Assembly: GCA_033283265.1 (NCBI GenBank)
Contig: JAWMQN010000002.1
Location: 186,001-250,000, forward strand
Length of the DNA stretch: 64,000 nt
Direction of reading: 5' to 3'
Source: Mangrovimicrobium sp033283265
Lineage (GTDB): Bacteria > Pseudomonadota > Gammaproteobacteria > Pseudomonadales > Halieaceae
Of this stretch, positions 57,067 to 64,000 are shown one piece after another. The notes beneath the pieces are model-generated. The model saw nothing but the letters and a program-made list of their open reading frames with translations. It made no database searches and had not been told where the DNA came from. Position numbers and translations under genes: made by a program. How positions within the stretch are numbered: position 1 is the first letter of the stretch; every line of letters begins with the position of its first letter.

Positions 57067-59241
57067 ATGACCCAGCGCATTCAGCAAGGCGGCCTGCAAG
57101 TTGCCGCCGTACTCCACGCACTGCTCGAAGAGGAGATCGCCCCCGGCACCGGGGTGGAGCCAGCTGACTTCTGGGCGGCACTGGAGCAGATCGTCACCGA
57201 CTTCGCGCCGCGCAATCGCGCCCTGCTGGCAAAACGCGACTCGCTGCAGGCGCAGATAGACGCCTGGCACCGCGCCAATCCCGGCCCCGGCTACGACCGC
57301 GCTGCCTACAAGGCCTTCCTGCAGGAAATCGGCTACCTGCTGCCGGCAGGCGAGGATTTCAGCATCACCACCACCAATGTCGACCCGGAGGTCGCGCAAC
57401 TGGCCGGCCCACAGCTGGTGGTGCCAGTCATGAACGCCCGTTACGCCCTGAACGCCGCCAATGCGCGCTGGGGCAGCCTCTACGACGCGCTCTACGGCAC
57501 CGACGTGATCAGTGAGGAAGATGGTGCGGAACGCGCCGGCGGCTACAACCCGGCGCGCGGCGCACAAGTCATCGCCTACGCCCGCCGCTTCCTCGACGAA
57601 TATTTCCCCCTCGCCCAGGGGCAGCACGCGGATGCCGTCGCCTATTGTGTGGCCGATGGCAAACTGGCGGTCGAACTGGCCTCCGGTGGCGTTACCGGCC
57701 TGGCCACGAGCGCCCAGTTCGTCGGCCACAGGGGCAACGCGGAATCCCCTGCCGCGGTGCTGTTGCGGCACAACGGGCTGCACGCGGAAATCAGCATCGA
57801 CCGCAACCACCCGGTGGGCAAAACCGACCCCGCCGGGGTCGCCGACCTCATCCTCGAGGCCGCCCTGACGACCATCCAGGACTGCGAGGACTCCGTGGCC
57901 GCCGTCGACGCCGAGGACAAGGCGCTGGTCTACCGCAACTGGCTCGGCCTCATGCGCGGCGACCTCGCCGACAGCTTCCGGAAAGGCAGCGAGACGGTAA
58001 CCCGCACCCTCAACCCGGATCGCGAGTACAGCGCCGCGGATGGCGGCAAACTGGTACTGCCCGGCCGCAGCCTGCTGTTCGTGCGCAACGTCGGCCACCT
58101 GATGACCAACGAGGCGATACTCGACGCGCAGGGCGAGGAGATCCCCGAAGGCATCATGGACGGCATGTTCACCGCCCTCATCGCCCTGCACGATCTGAAC
58201 AAGACTGCCGACCAGCCGCGCAACTCACGCTGTGGCAGCGTGTACATCGTGAAACCGAAAATGCACGGCCCCGAGGAAGTCGCCTTCACCTGCGACCTCT
58301 TCGACCGTATTGAGGATGCCCTCGGCCTGGCCCGCCACACCCTCAAGGTCGGCATCATGGACGAGGAGCGGCGCACCACCGTCAACCTGAAGGAGTGCAT
58401 CCGCATGGCGCGTCAGCGCCTGGTGTTCATCAACACCGGCTTCCTCGATCGCACCGGCGACGAGATCCACACCAGCATGGAAGCTGGCGCCATGACTCCC
58501 AAGGGAGCGATGAAACAGGAAGCCTGGATCAACGCCTACGAGGACTGGAACGTCGATGTGGGCCTGGCCTGCGGCCTGCCCGGCAAGGCGCAGATCGGCA
58601 AGGGCATGTGGGCCATGCCGGACCTGATGGCGCAGATGATGGCGAACAAGGTCGGCCACCCCCTCGCCGGGGCCACCACCGCCTGGGTCCCCTCGCCCAC
58701 CGCCGCCACCCTGCACGCCATCCACTACCACCAGGTGGATGTCGCCGCGCGCCAGGCCGAACTGGCTCAGCGCAACCGAGCCTCACTGGACGACATTCTC
58801 AGCATCCCGCTGAAGGGCGCCGAGGGCCTCGACGCTGCCGACATCCAGCGCGAACTGGACAACAACGCCCAGGGCATCCTCGGCTACGTGGTGCGCTGGA
58901 TCGACCAGGGCGTCGGCTGCTCGAAAGTGCCGGACATCCACAACGTCGGCCTGATGGAAGACCGCGCCACGCTGCGCATCTCCAGCCAGCACCTGGCCAA
59001 CTGGCTGCGCCACGGCGTCTGCAGTGAAGCCCAGGTGCGCGAGACCCTGGAGCGCATGGCCGCGGTGGTCGACCAGCAGAACGCCGGCGACCCCGCCTAT
59101 CGCAACATGGCCCCTGACTTCGACGGCAGCATCGCCTTCCAGGCCGCCTGCGACCTGGTGTTCAAGGGCGTGGAACAGCCCAACGGCTACACCGAACCGG
59201 TGCTGCATGCGCGCCGGCGGGAGGCGAAGGCTGCGGGCTGA
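57067..59241 (+). CDS. glcB: Malate synthase G
   Basis: The 724-residue enzyme joins glyoxylate and acetyl-CoA to malate in the glyoxylate cycle and glycolate use. Length and motifs match isoform G: RSLLFVRNVGHLM (catalytic arginine), MDEERRTTVNLKECI (metal-binding glutamate), GFLDRTGDEIHTSMEAG (metal-binding aspartate) and DIHNVGLMEDRATLRISSQHLANWL (catalytic aspartate). It stands alone, with 245 nt of non-coding DNA upstream. No isocitrate lyase is in the window. Confidence 0.97.
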   Translation: MTQRIQQGGLQVAAVLHALLEEEIAPGTGVEPADFWAALEQIVTDFAPRNRALLAKRDSLQAQIDAWHRANPGPGYDRAAYKAFLQEIGYLLPAGEDFSITTTNVDPEVAQLAGPQLVVPVMNARYALNAANARWGSLYDALYGTDVISEEDGAERAGGYNPARGAQVIAYARRFLDEYFPLAQGQHADAVAYCVADGKLAVELASGGVTGLATSAQFVGHRGNAESPAAVLLRHNGLHAEISIDRNHPVGKTDPAGVADLILEAALTTIQDCEDSVAAVDAEDKALVYRNWLGLMRGDLADSFRKGSETVTRTLNPDREYSAADGGKLVLPGRSLLFVRNVGHLMTNEAILDAQGEEIPEGIMDGMFTALIALHDLNKTADQPRNSRCGSVYIVKPKMHGPEEVAFTCDLFDRIEDALGLARHTLKVGIMDEERRTTVNLKECIRMARQRLVFINTGFLDRTGDEIHTSMEAGAMTPKGAMKQEAWINAYEDWNVDVGLACGLPGKAQIGKGMWAMPDLMAQMMANKVGHPLAGATTAWVPSPTAATLHAIHYHQVDVAARQAELAQRNRASLDDILSIPLKGAEGLDAADIQRELDNNAQGILGYVVRWIDQGVGCSKVPDIHNVGLMEDRATLRISSQHLANWLRHGVCSEAQVRETLERMAAVVDQQNAGDPAYRNMAPDFDGSIAFQAACDLVFKGVEQPNGYTEPVLHARRREAKAAG

Positions 59242-59260
59242 ATTGTTATAGCTGCCCTGC

Positions 59261-59283
59261 GGGGCGCGGGTTTTCTGCGCCCC
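59261..59283 (+). terminator. Hairpin after glcB
   Basis: Perfect 7-nt arms GGGGCGC (59261-59267) and GCGCCCC (59277-59283) enclose a 9-nt loop 19 nt after the glcB stop. The downstream sequence is C/T-rich but has no U-run. It is a likely transcription end for glcB. Confidence 0.5.
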
Positions 59284-59446
59284 TTCCCACACCACCAGGC
59301 AACAGCTGAAATTCGCAAAAAGTCGAGATAAGCGCCCGGTTGCGGCCAGTGGCGCTGGCGATCCCGCGTCCAGTTGGGCGACACTGTGAATCACAGTTTT
59401 TTGCTGCCGGACACGGCGGCAATCGTCGAGCCAAAAATTCCAAGCA

Positions 59447-60826
59447 ATGAACGCCGAACACCGCCAGCCCGGAACAATCACGCAAATTCTGTCCGTGATC
59501 CTGGTTGCTGGCCTAGGCATGTGGATCAGGGTTGCGTACTTTCAAAATACCCTGATAGACGAACCGCTTCAGGGCGAGCCGGGCTATTACCTCGACTACG
59601 CGAGAACCCTCGTTGATCAACAGACCTTTGCGAGAGATTTACGCCTTCCCGCATCCGCCGATACCAGCCTGGCGCCAGGTTATCCCATTTATCTCACCGC
59701 GATAATTTATCTGCACGAGCTAGCCGGGATCGACGTCTATCGCGGCACCATCTACTCCCAATCACTGCTGGGGGCGGCCATTTGCCTGCTGACATTCCTC
59801 CTGGGCCGCCTGTTCCTGCCGCACGGCTGGGCCCTGGCTGCAGCCCTGTTGAGCGCGATCAGCCCCCACCTGGTGAGTATGGGTAACTACGTGCTGGGCG
59901 AAACCCTGTTCAGCTTTCTCCTGCTACTTGCTGTCTACATGTTCCTGCTGGGCTTCAGGCACGAGAGCAAGAGCGCTTATCTACTCGGCGGTCTCGGCTT
60001 TGGCCTGGCCTGCCTCACCAATCCGGCATCATTCATGGCGCCCATCCTGCTGTCTGCCGTGGCGCTGCTGGTTCAGAAAAGCCGGGGCCATACCGGCGCC
60101 AGGGCCACCCTGCCACTGATCGCCCTGCTCCCGTTTCTGCTGCTCGTCTTTGGCTGGTGCCTGCCTAGCGCGACAGCCGTTCCCGGGAGTGTTGCCGAGG
60201 CCGGAGATCGAGGGCTGCTGACGAGGCTGATTGCCGGCTCGCACCGGGACTTGCAGGAGGTTGCGGAGGAGGGCCAGCACCGGCCGGACCAGTTGATCGA
60301 GGAGGACATCCGGGATTTCGATGGCAGTTACGGAGTGTTTCTGTCCACGCTCGCCAGCCGCGTAGCAGCCGACCCGAAGGGCTACCTGGAATGGTACCTC
60401 GCAGACAAACCCTATAATTTATGGGGCTGGGATATGGAGAGCGGCAAGGGCGACATTTACGTCTACCCGGTGTTCGTCTCGATGTACCACACGCACCGGC
60501 CAGCGATCTTGACCTACTCTTTAATGTACGCGATGCACGACTGGCTGCTGCTATGCATGCTGCTCGGCCTGATACCACTGGTGGTCCGCTACCGCAGTGA
60601 CAGCAACGCGAGCTTTGCCGTCGGCGCTACTTATCTGCTAACGGCATCTGTCAGCACAGTGTATATCGCAACCCAGGCCGAAGTACGATATGCAGTGCCA
60701 CTGCGTCCAGAGATGTACCTGTGTGCAGTTTTCTTTCTCTACAGTGTCATGCGCACCATGGGCAAACAGGGCAGTTCAGCCCAGGCGGCTGCAGAGGAGC
60801 GCCGGGGTCTCTCCCGGGGCAACTGA
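59447..60826 (+). CDS. GT39/ArnT-like membrane glycosyltransferase
   Basis: The 459-residue protein has about 9-11 membrane segments and a GT-C layout: after the first segment, an acidic loop (NTLIDEPLQGEPGYYLDYARTL) in the position where GT-C enzymes carry their catalytic aspartate/glutamate. A conserved-looking APGYPIYLTAIIYL stretch follows. Such enzymes move a sugar from a polyprenyl phosphate to lipid, protein or cell-wall glycan on the periplasmic side. The convergent DPM1-type gene could make its donor. The substrate is unknown. Confidence 0.75.
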   Translation: MNAEHRQPGTITQILSVILVAGLGMWIRVAYFQNTLIDEPLQGEPGYYLDYARTLVDQQTFARDLRLPASADTSLAPGYPIYLTAIIYLHELAGIDVYRGTIYSQSLLGAAICLLTFLLGRLFLPHGWALAAALLSAISPHLVSMGNYVLGETLFSFLLLLAVYMFLLGFRHESKSAYLLGGLGFGLACLTNPASFMAPILLSAVALLVQKSRGHTGARATLPLIALLPFLLLVFGWCLPSATAVPGSVAEAGDRGLLTRLIAGSHRDLQEVAEEGQHRPDQLIEEDIRDFDGSYGVFLSTLASRVAADPKGYLEWYLADKPYNLWGWDMESGKGDIYVYPVFVSMYHTHRPAILTYSLMYAMHDWLLLCMLLGLIPLVVRYRSDSNASFAVGATYLLTASVSTVYIATQAEVRYAVPLRPEMYLCAVFFLYSVMRTMGKQGSSAQAAAEERRGLSRGN

Positions 60827-60854
60827 CACTGGATCGGTCGAGCGCGGAATTTGC

Positions 60855-60868
60855 CCCGGCCGGCCGGG
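60855..60868. terminator. GC palindrome between convergent glycosyltransferase genes
   Basis: A perfect 14-nt GC-only palindrome lies in the 46-nt gap between the ends of two convergent genes and could form a hairpin in both transcripts. There is no U-run on either side. Confidence 0.35.
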
Positions 60869-60872
60869 CAGT

Positions 60873-61742
60873 TCAGTGATCGCTCTCGGACTCCTTGTAT
60901 TGCAGGTTGGTCAATTGCTCCGCCAGCAGCCCGATCAGGAACACGATCATGCCAAAGAGAATCAACAGGGTACTCATGTTGGTGAAGCGCAGGGAGCCGG
61001 CACTGAGGTTTGCAACCACGTAATTGAGCAAGCCGAGCCCGATCATCAGCACCGACACCGGGAAGTAAACCTTCAGCGGTGAATACAGGGTGCCGATCTT
61101 GAAAATGATCAGGAAGAAACGCACGCCGTCGCGCAGCAGGTTGATATGGCTCTTGCCGAGCCGGTCTGCCACGCTGATAGGCACGAAACCGACGGAGTAA
61201 CCGGCACGGAAAAATGCCATGGTCGACGTTGTCGGGTAACTGAAGCCGTTGGGCAGCAGGTAGAGGAAGCTGAGAAACTTGCGCCGGTTGACCACCCGGA
61301 AACCGGAAGTGAGGTCGTCGATGCGCTTGTTGACCATCCAGCTGGCCAGGCGGTTGTAGAGGTTGTTGGCACTCCAACGGGCAAAACTGGCCTGTGAGTC
61401 GCGCCCGCTGCGCGCCCCCACGACCATGTCGTAGCCGCTGGAAACCTTGTCCAGCAGCCCTTCGATATCGGCGGGGTTATGCTGGCCGTCACCGTCCATG
61501 AAGACAATGTAGTCACCCCTGGCCGCCCTGGCGCCTGACTTGATCGCCGCACCGTTTCCCTTGCTATAGGGGTGGGCGACCACCTTCACGCCATAGCGTT
61601 CACAAACAGCGACCGTTCCGTCCGTCGAGCCGTCGCTGACCACGATGATCTCGGTATCCGGATAGCGCTCGCGCAAGGCGGGCAAGGTGACAGCCAGGCC
61701 CTGTTCTTCGTCCTTGGCTGGAATTACGATAGAAAAATTCAA
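60873..61742 (-). CDS. DPM1-like GT2 polyprenyl-phosphate glycosyltransferase with two C-terminal membrane segments
   Basis: The 289-residue enzyme begins MNFSIVIPAKDEEQGLAVTLPAL, and shows VVSDGSTDGT and the metal-binding MDGDGQHNPADI, as in dolichol/undecaprenyl-phosphate mannosyl- or glucosyltransferases. Two C-terminal hydrophobic segments (about 226-250 and 258-276) anchor it. It should load a sugar onto undecaprenyl phosphate on the cytoplasmic face. It is 2 nt downstream of the 61745 gene on the same strand. Confidence 0.88.
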   Translation of the reverse strand: MNFSIVIPAKDEEQGLAVTLPALRERYPDTEIIVVSDGSTDGTVAVCERYGVKVVAHPYSKGNGAAIKSGARAARGDYIVFMDGDGQHNPADIEGLLDKVSSGYDMVVGARSGRDSQASFARWSANNLYNRLASWMVNKRIDDLTSGFRVVNRRKFLSFLYLLPNGFSYPTTSTMAFFRAGYSVGFVPISVADRLGKSHINLLRDGVRFFLIIFKIGTLYSPLKVYFPVSVLMIGLGLLNYVVANLSAGSLRFTNMSTLLILFGMIVFLIGLLAEQLTNLQYKESESDH

Positions 61743-61744
61743 GC

Positions 61745-63652
61745 TTACCCCCCCAGGTAAAGCGCCAGTGTATCCTGTTCACCGCGGTTGAGTTTCCCTG
61801 CATCCTGCCGGGCTTGCAACTCGACAATGAGTTTTTCCGCTTCTTTTTCCCGCCCCAGCGCCACGGAAAAGTGCAGTTGCATCAACAACTCACGCGTGCG
61901 GCCGGGCTCCAGTGCGAGGGAGCGCTCCACGTACTGGTAGGCGTCATCCCAGCGCCCGGAGGCATTGGCCAGTATGGCCAGCGCAGTGAACATATTCGCC
62001 GAGGCAAGGCTGGTATCGAAGCGCACCAGGTAAAGCGTGGCGAGGTGATCCAGGAGGCCCTGCCAGTCGAAACCCGGGCAGACCTTGTCATAGCGCATTC
62101 CGCTCACGACACTCAGGGTGGCCACTTCTCCGAGCGGGCGCCCGGGCTGGTAACGACCCAACTCGCGGTACTCGAAGGGGTGCAGCGGCTGCCGGGCAAG
62201 ACAAGCCAGCGCGACATCGCGCAGGACGTAATCGCCGTGGTACTCATCGCCCGCGGCAGCGTACTTCATGGCGGAAAAGTGGGCACGCGCCGAATACTCC
62301 AGTGCGGCATCCCTGGCACCCACGCGTGCCAGCTGGGTCGCGTACTCGCGGTTGGCGCGGGCCGATTCCGGGTGACCGTTAATTGCCTGCATCGCCAACA
62401 GGGGGGCCTTCGACCAGATCTGCACCTGGGAGCCGGTCAGCGCGCAGAGGTACAAGAGGTAGACGCCAACCCAGGCCAGCAGCGGAGCGCTCACCTGCTT
62501 CCAGCGCAGGGAAAGAAGTGCGTAGCAGCCAAGCGGCAGCAACACGAGACCCAGGCCGGGCAGGTAGTTGCGGTGTTCGAAATACAGCTCCAGCGGCAGG
62601 ACGCTTGACTCGATGCTGTGGCCGGCGAGGAAAAACAGCGGCCCGTAAGCCAGCCGGCGCCCGGCGGGCCAGCGCCACAGCAGCCCTACCGCCAGCAGTA
62701 CGCTACCCCAGCCGAGGATGGCCGCGCGGGTAGCCGGCTCTTCGAAACCGCGGGACAGGCGGAAATCATCGTGAAAGATGCCCAGGCGACCGGTATCTGG
62801 CGCGAAGAACTGTGCCACGTAGTCCCACAGTATCCTCGGCTGCGTAAGCAGGCGCTCCTGCAGAGTGAAGTCACGGCCGTGGTGGCGCAGCTCGAAGTAG
62901 CTCCACTGCGTCAACACCAGCAACACCAGTGCCAAGGTGCCGAGACCGATCAACCCGTAGGTCACCTGCTGCAGGCGCGGCAAGCGACGGCCACGGGCAT
63001 CCTCGCATTGCAGCCAGCAGGCCTCGGTGAGGAGGATCAGGGGAAGCCCTACCAGTGCGTTTTCCTTGGCGAAAGTACCCAGCAGGAGCGCGAGCCCGCT
63101 GGCCAGCAGCCAGCCCAGGCGCGGCTGCCCGGCACTCAGGCCGCGTCGCCAGTGGAGATAACAGACCAGGCTGAGGACGGTAAACAGGCAGGCCAGCATG
63201 GCCATGCGCTGCACCAGGTAGAGGACGGTGCTGACCTGCAGCGGCGCCAGCAGCCAGATCCCGGCAATACAGGCGGCGGCCAGGCCCGCGCGCGGAGCGC
63301 CCACCGCGGCCAGCAACAGCGCGAAGAACCAGGCCGCCAATCCACCGGTGAGCAGGTGCAGGCCGATATTCACCCATTTACGGGTGCCGACACTGCCGTC
63401 CCCCAGCAATTGTTCGAGCACGAAGGTCGCCATCGAAACACTGCGGCCGAGCGGCCCGGAACTGTCGCCGAGCACATAGTCCAGTGCCTGGTGCGGTGAA
63501 TCGCCGAGGTGGTCGAGGGCGCCGAGGCTGGAAAAATCGTCCAGCAGTGGGGGACCACTGGCACCGGGGGCGTAGATCCAGCCAGCCAGCGCCAGCAGGA
63601 GACCGAGCGCAAGGGCGGGCAGCAGTTGGCACGCGTTGATAGCCGTTCTCAC
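61745..63652 (-). CDS. Polytopic membrane protein with C-terminal TPR-like part
   Basis: The 635-residue protein has about 10 membrane segments in its first 400 residues, with an early periplasmic-side acidic stretch (PPLLDDFSSLGALDHLGDS) after the first segment. A helical repeat region follows (about 430-630), ending AEKLIVELQARQDAGKLNRGEQDTLALYLGG. The layout resembles TMTC/GT-C-like proteins that fuse a membrane glycosyltransferase-type fold with TPRs. It overlaps the upstream partial gene by 4 nt and is next to the GT2 gene, suggesting one glycosylation unit. Confidence 0.72.
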   Translation of the reverse strand: MRTAINACQLLPALALGLLLALAGWIYAPGASGPPLLDDFSSLGALDHLGDSPHQALDYVLGDSSGPLGRSVSMATFVLEQLLGDGSVGTRKWVNIGLHLLTGGLAAWFFALLLAAVGAPRAGLAAACIAGIWLLAPLQVSTVLYLVQRMAMLACLFTVLSLVCYLHWRRGLSAGQPRLGWLLASGLALLLGTFAKENALVGLPLILLTEACWLQCEDARGRRLPRLQQVTYGLIGLGTLALVLLVLTQWSYFELRHHGRDFTLQERLLTQPRILWDYVAQFFAPDTGRLGIFHDDFRLSRGFEEPATRAAILGWGSVLLAVGLLWRWPAGRRLAYGPLFFLAGHSIESSVLPLELYFEHRNYLPGLGLVLLPLGCYALLSLRWKQVSAPLLAWVGVYLLYLCALTGSQVQIWSKAPLLAMQAINGHPESARANREYATQLARVGARDAALEYSARAHFSAMKYAAAGDEYHGDYVLRDVALACLARQPLHPFEYRELGRYQPGRPLGEVATLSVVSGMRYDKVCPGFDWQGLLDHLATLYLVRFDTSLASANMFTALAILANASGRWDDAYQYVERSLALEPGRTRELLMQLHFSVALGREKEAEKLIVELQARQDAGKLNRGEQDTLALYLGG

Positions 63653-64000
63653 GACGAGCGCCCCCCGAGCGGCGCCACACCCGTGGGCACCGTGTTGTCA
63701 GGCTTCAACTCACTCGCCTGCGCGCGCTCGGGCAACGCAAACATGCGCCGGATCTGTGACAACTGCCGCCGCCGGGGATCGTGGGCCATCCACAGCCGGG
63801 TTGTCTCATACAGCCCGGCGATATCCCCGCTGTTCGACAGTTCAAGCAGGAGGTACTGGTAGGGTTCGCTATCGTGGGGACGCGCCTTGCGCATCGCCTG
63901 CAACAGCGCCAGCCGCTGCTCCAGTGTCGCCCCCCTGGTTTTCAGGTACTCGTAGCGCAGGGCCTGCAGGCGGGTATTGTCTGGATAACGTTCGTTCAGG
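63649..64000 (-). CDS. TPR-like protein, partial
   Basis: The minus-strand frame is open from the window edge to the stop at 63649; its start lies beyond 64000. The visible 116 residues (LNERYPDNTRLQALRYEYLKTRG..., ending VAPLGGRSS) are helical with repeat-like spacing (EQRLALLQAMRKARPHDSEPYQYLLLELSNSGD), as in TPR proteins. Its stop overlaps the start of the 61745 gene, so it belongs to the same operon. Confidence 0.7.
   Translation of the reverse strand, partial: LNERYPDNTRLQALRYEYLKTRGATLEQRLALLQAMRKARPHDSEPYQYLLLELSNSGDIAGLYETTRLWMAHDPRRRQLSQIRRMFALPERAQASELKPDNTVPTGVAPLGGRSS

Noticed and set aside
1..64000. tRNA, rRNA, CRISPR arrays, IS elements and prophage
   Set aside because: No transposase, integrase, phage or Cas-like proteins and no regularly spaced direct repeats were seen by reading; a dedicated tRNA or RNA-family search was not possible.

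Overview
This 64 kb, GC-rich window (genes packed on both strands, many 4-nt start/stop overlaps, frequent GTG and some TTG starts) looks like the chromosome of a free-living Gammaproteobacterium. A complete gspC-N type II secretion operon, a Pseudomonas-like Pil-Chp chemosensory cluster, ampDE, htpX, yajQ, glcB and a long DmdC-type acyl-CoA dehydrogenase fit a marine aerobic lineage such as Cellvibrionales/Halieaceae. That placement is inference from gene content. I saw no rRNA, tRNA, CRISPR array, insertion sequence or prophage.

Layout. Positions 1-4116 hold housekeeping genes: a partial rhodanese, a DUF2244 membrane protein, RimO, RsmE and MsrA. Positions 4341-8315 hold a run of small-protein, VWA, membrane DnaJ, unknown, HtpX and HtrA/Deg genes that reads as a membrane/envelope quality-control block. 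A GGDEF-EAL protein (8344-10680) and two unknown genes follow, then a 377-nt gene-free AT-rich stretch with strong palindromes. Positions 12114-22675 (minus) hold a Pil-Chp system that controls type IV pili/twitching: PilG, PilI, PilJ, a ChpA-like kinase split into two genes, a ChpC-like CheW protein and an unknown protein. Upstream of it lie an unusual regulator that combines a worn-out GGDEF-like domain with a worn-out sigma-54-type AAA+ domain (23423-26056) and a coupled unknown gene.

Positions 26134-30899 hold a small membrane protein, cardiolipin synthase, an NSS sodium symporter and an Xaa-Pro aminopeptidase. Positions 30987-42416 (minus) are the full type II secretion operon in order C-D-E-F-G-H-I-J-K-L-M-N; no prepilin peptidase is in the window. 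Positions 42550-47973 hold TrmH, a beta carbonic anhydrase, a degenerate GGDEF protein, a thiamine-binding-like small protein, a choline-kinase-like phosphotransferase, YajQ and PanE. Positions 47962-52392 (minus) form one likely transcription unit ampD-ampE-(FHA sigma-54 activator)-(transmembrane Ser/Thr kinase), the most interesting candidate signalling module here. NadC, RraA, a DmdC-like acyl-CoA dehydrogenase divergent from a LysR regulator, and malate synthase G follow. The right end (59447-64000) carries a GT39-type and a DPM1-type glycosyltransferase and two membrane/TPR proteins, the last cut by the window edge.

The main themes are surface structures and envelope (type IV pilus control, type II secretion, HtrA/HtpX, AmpD/E, glycosyltransferases) and c-di-GMP-related signalling: one apparently catalytic GGDEF-EAL protein, two degenerate GGDEF-like domains, and YajQ, a proposed c-di-GMP binder.
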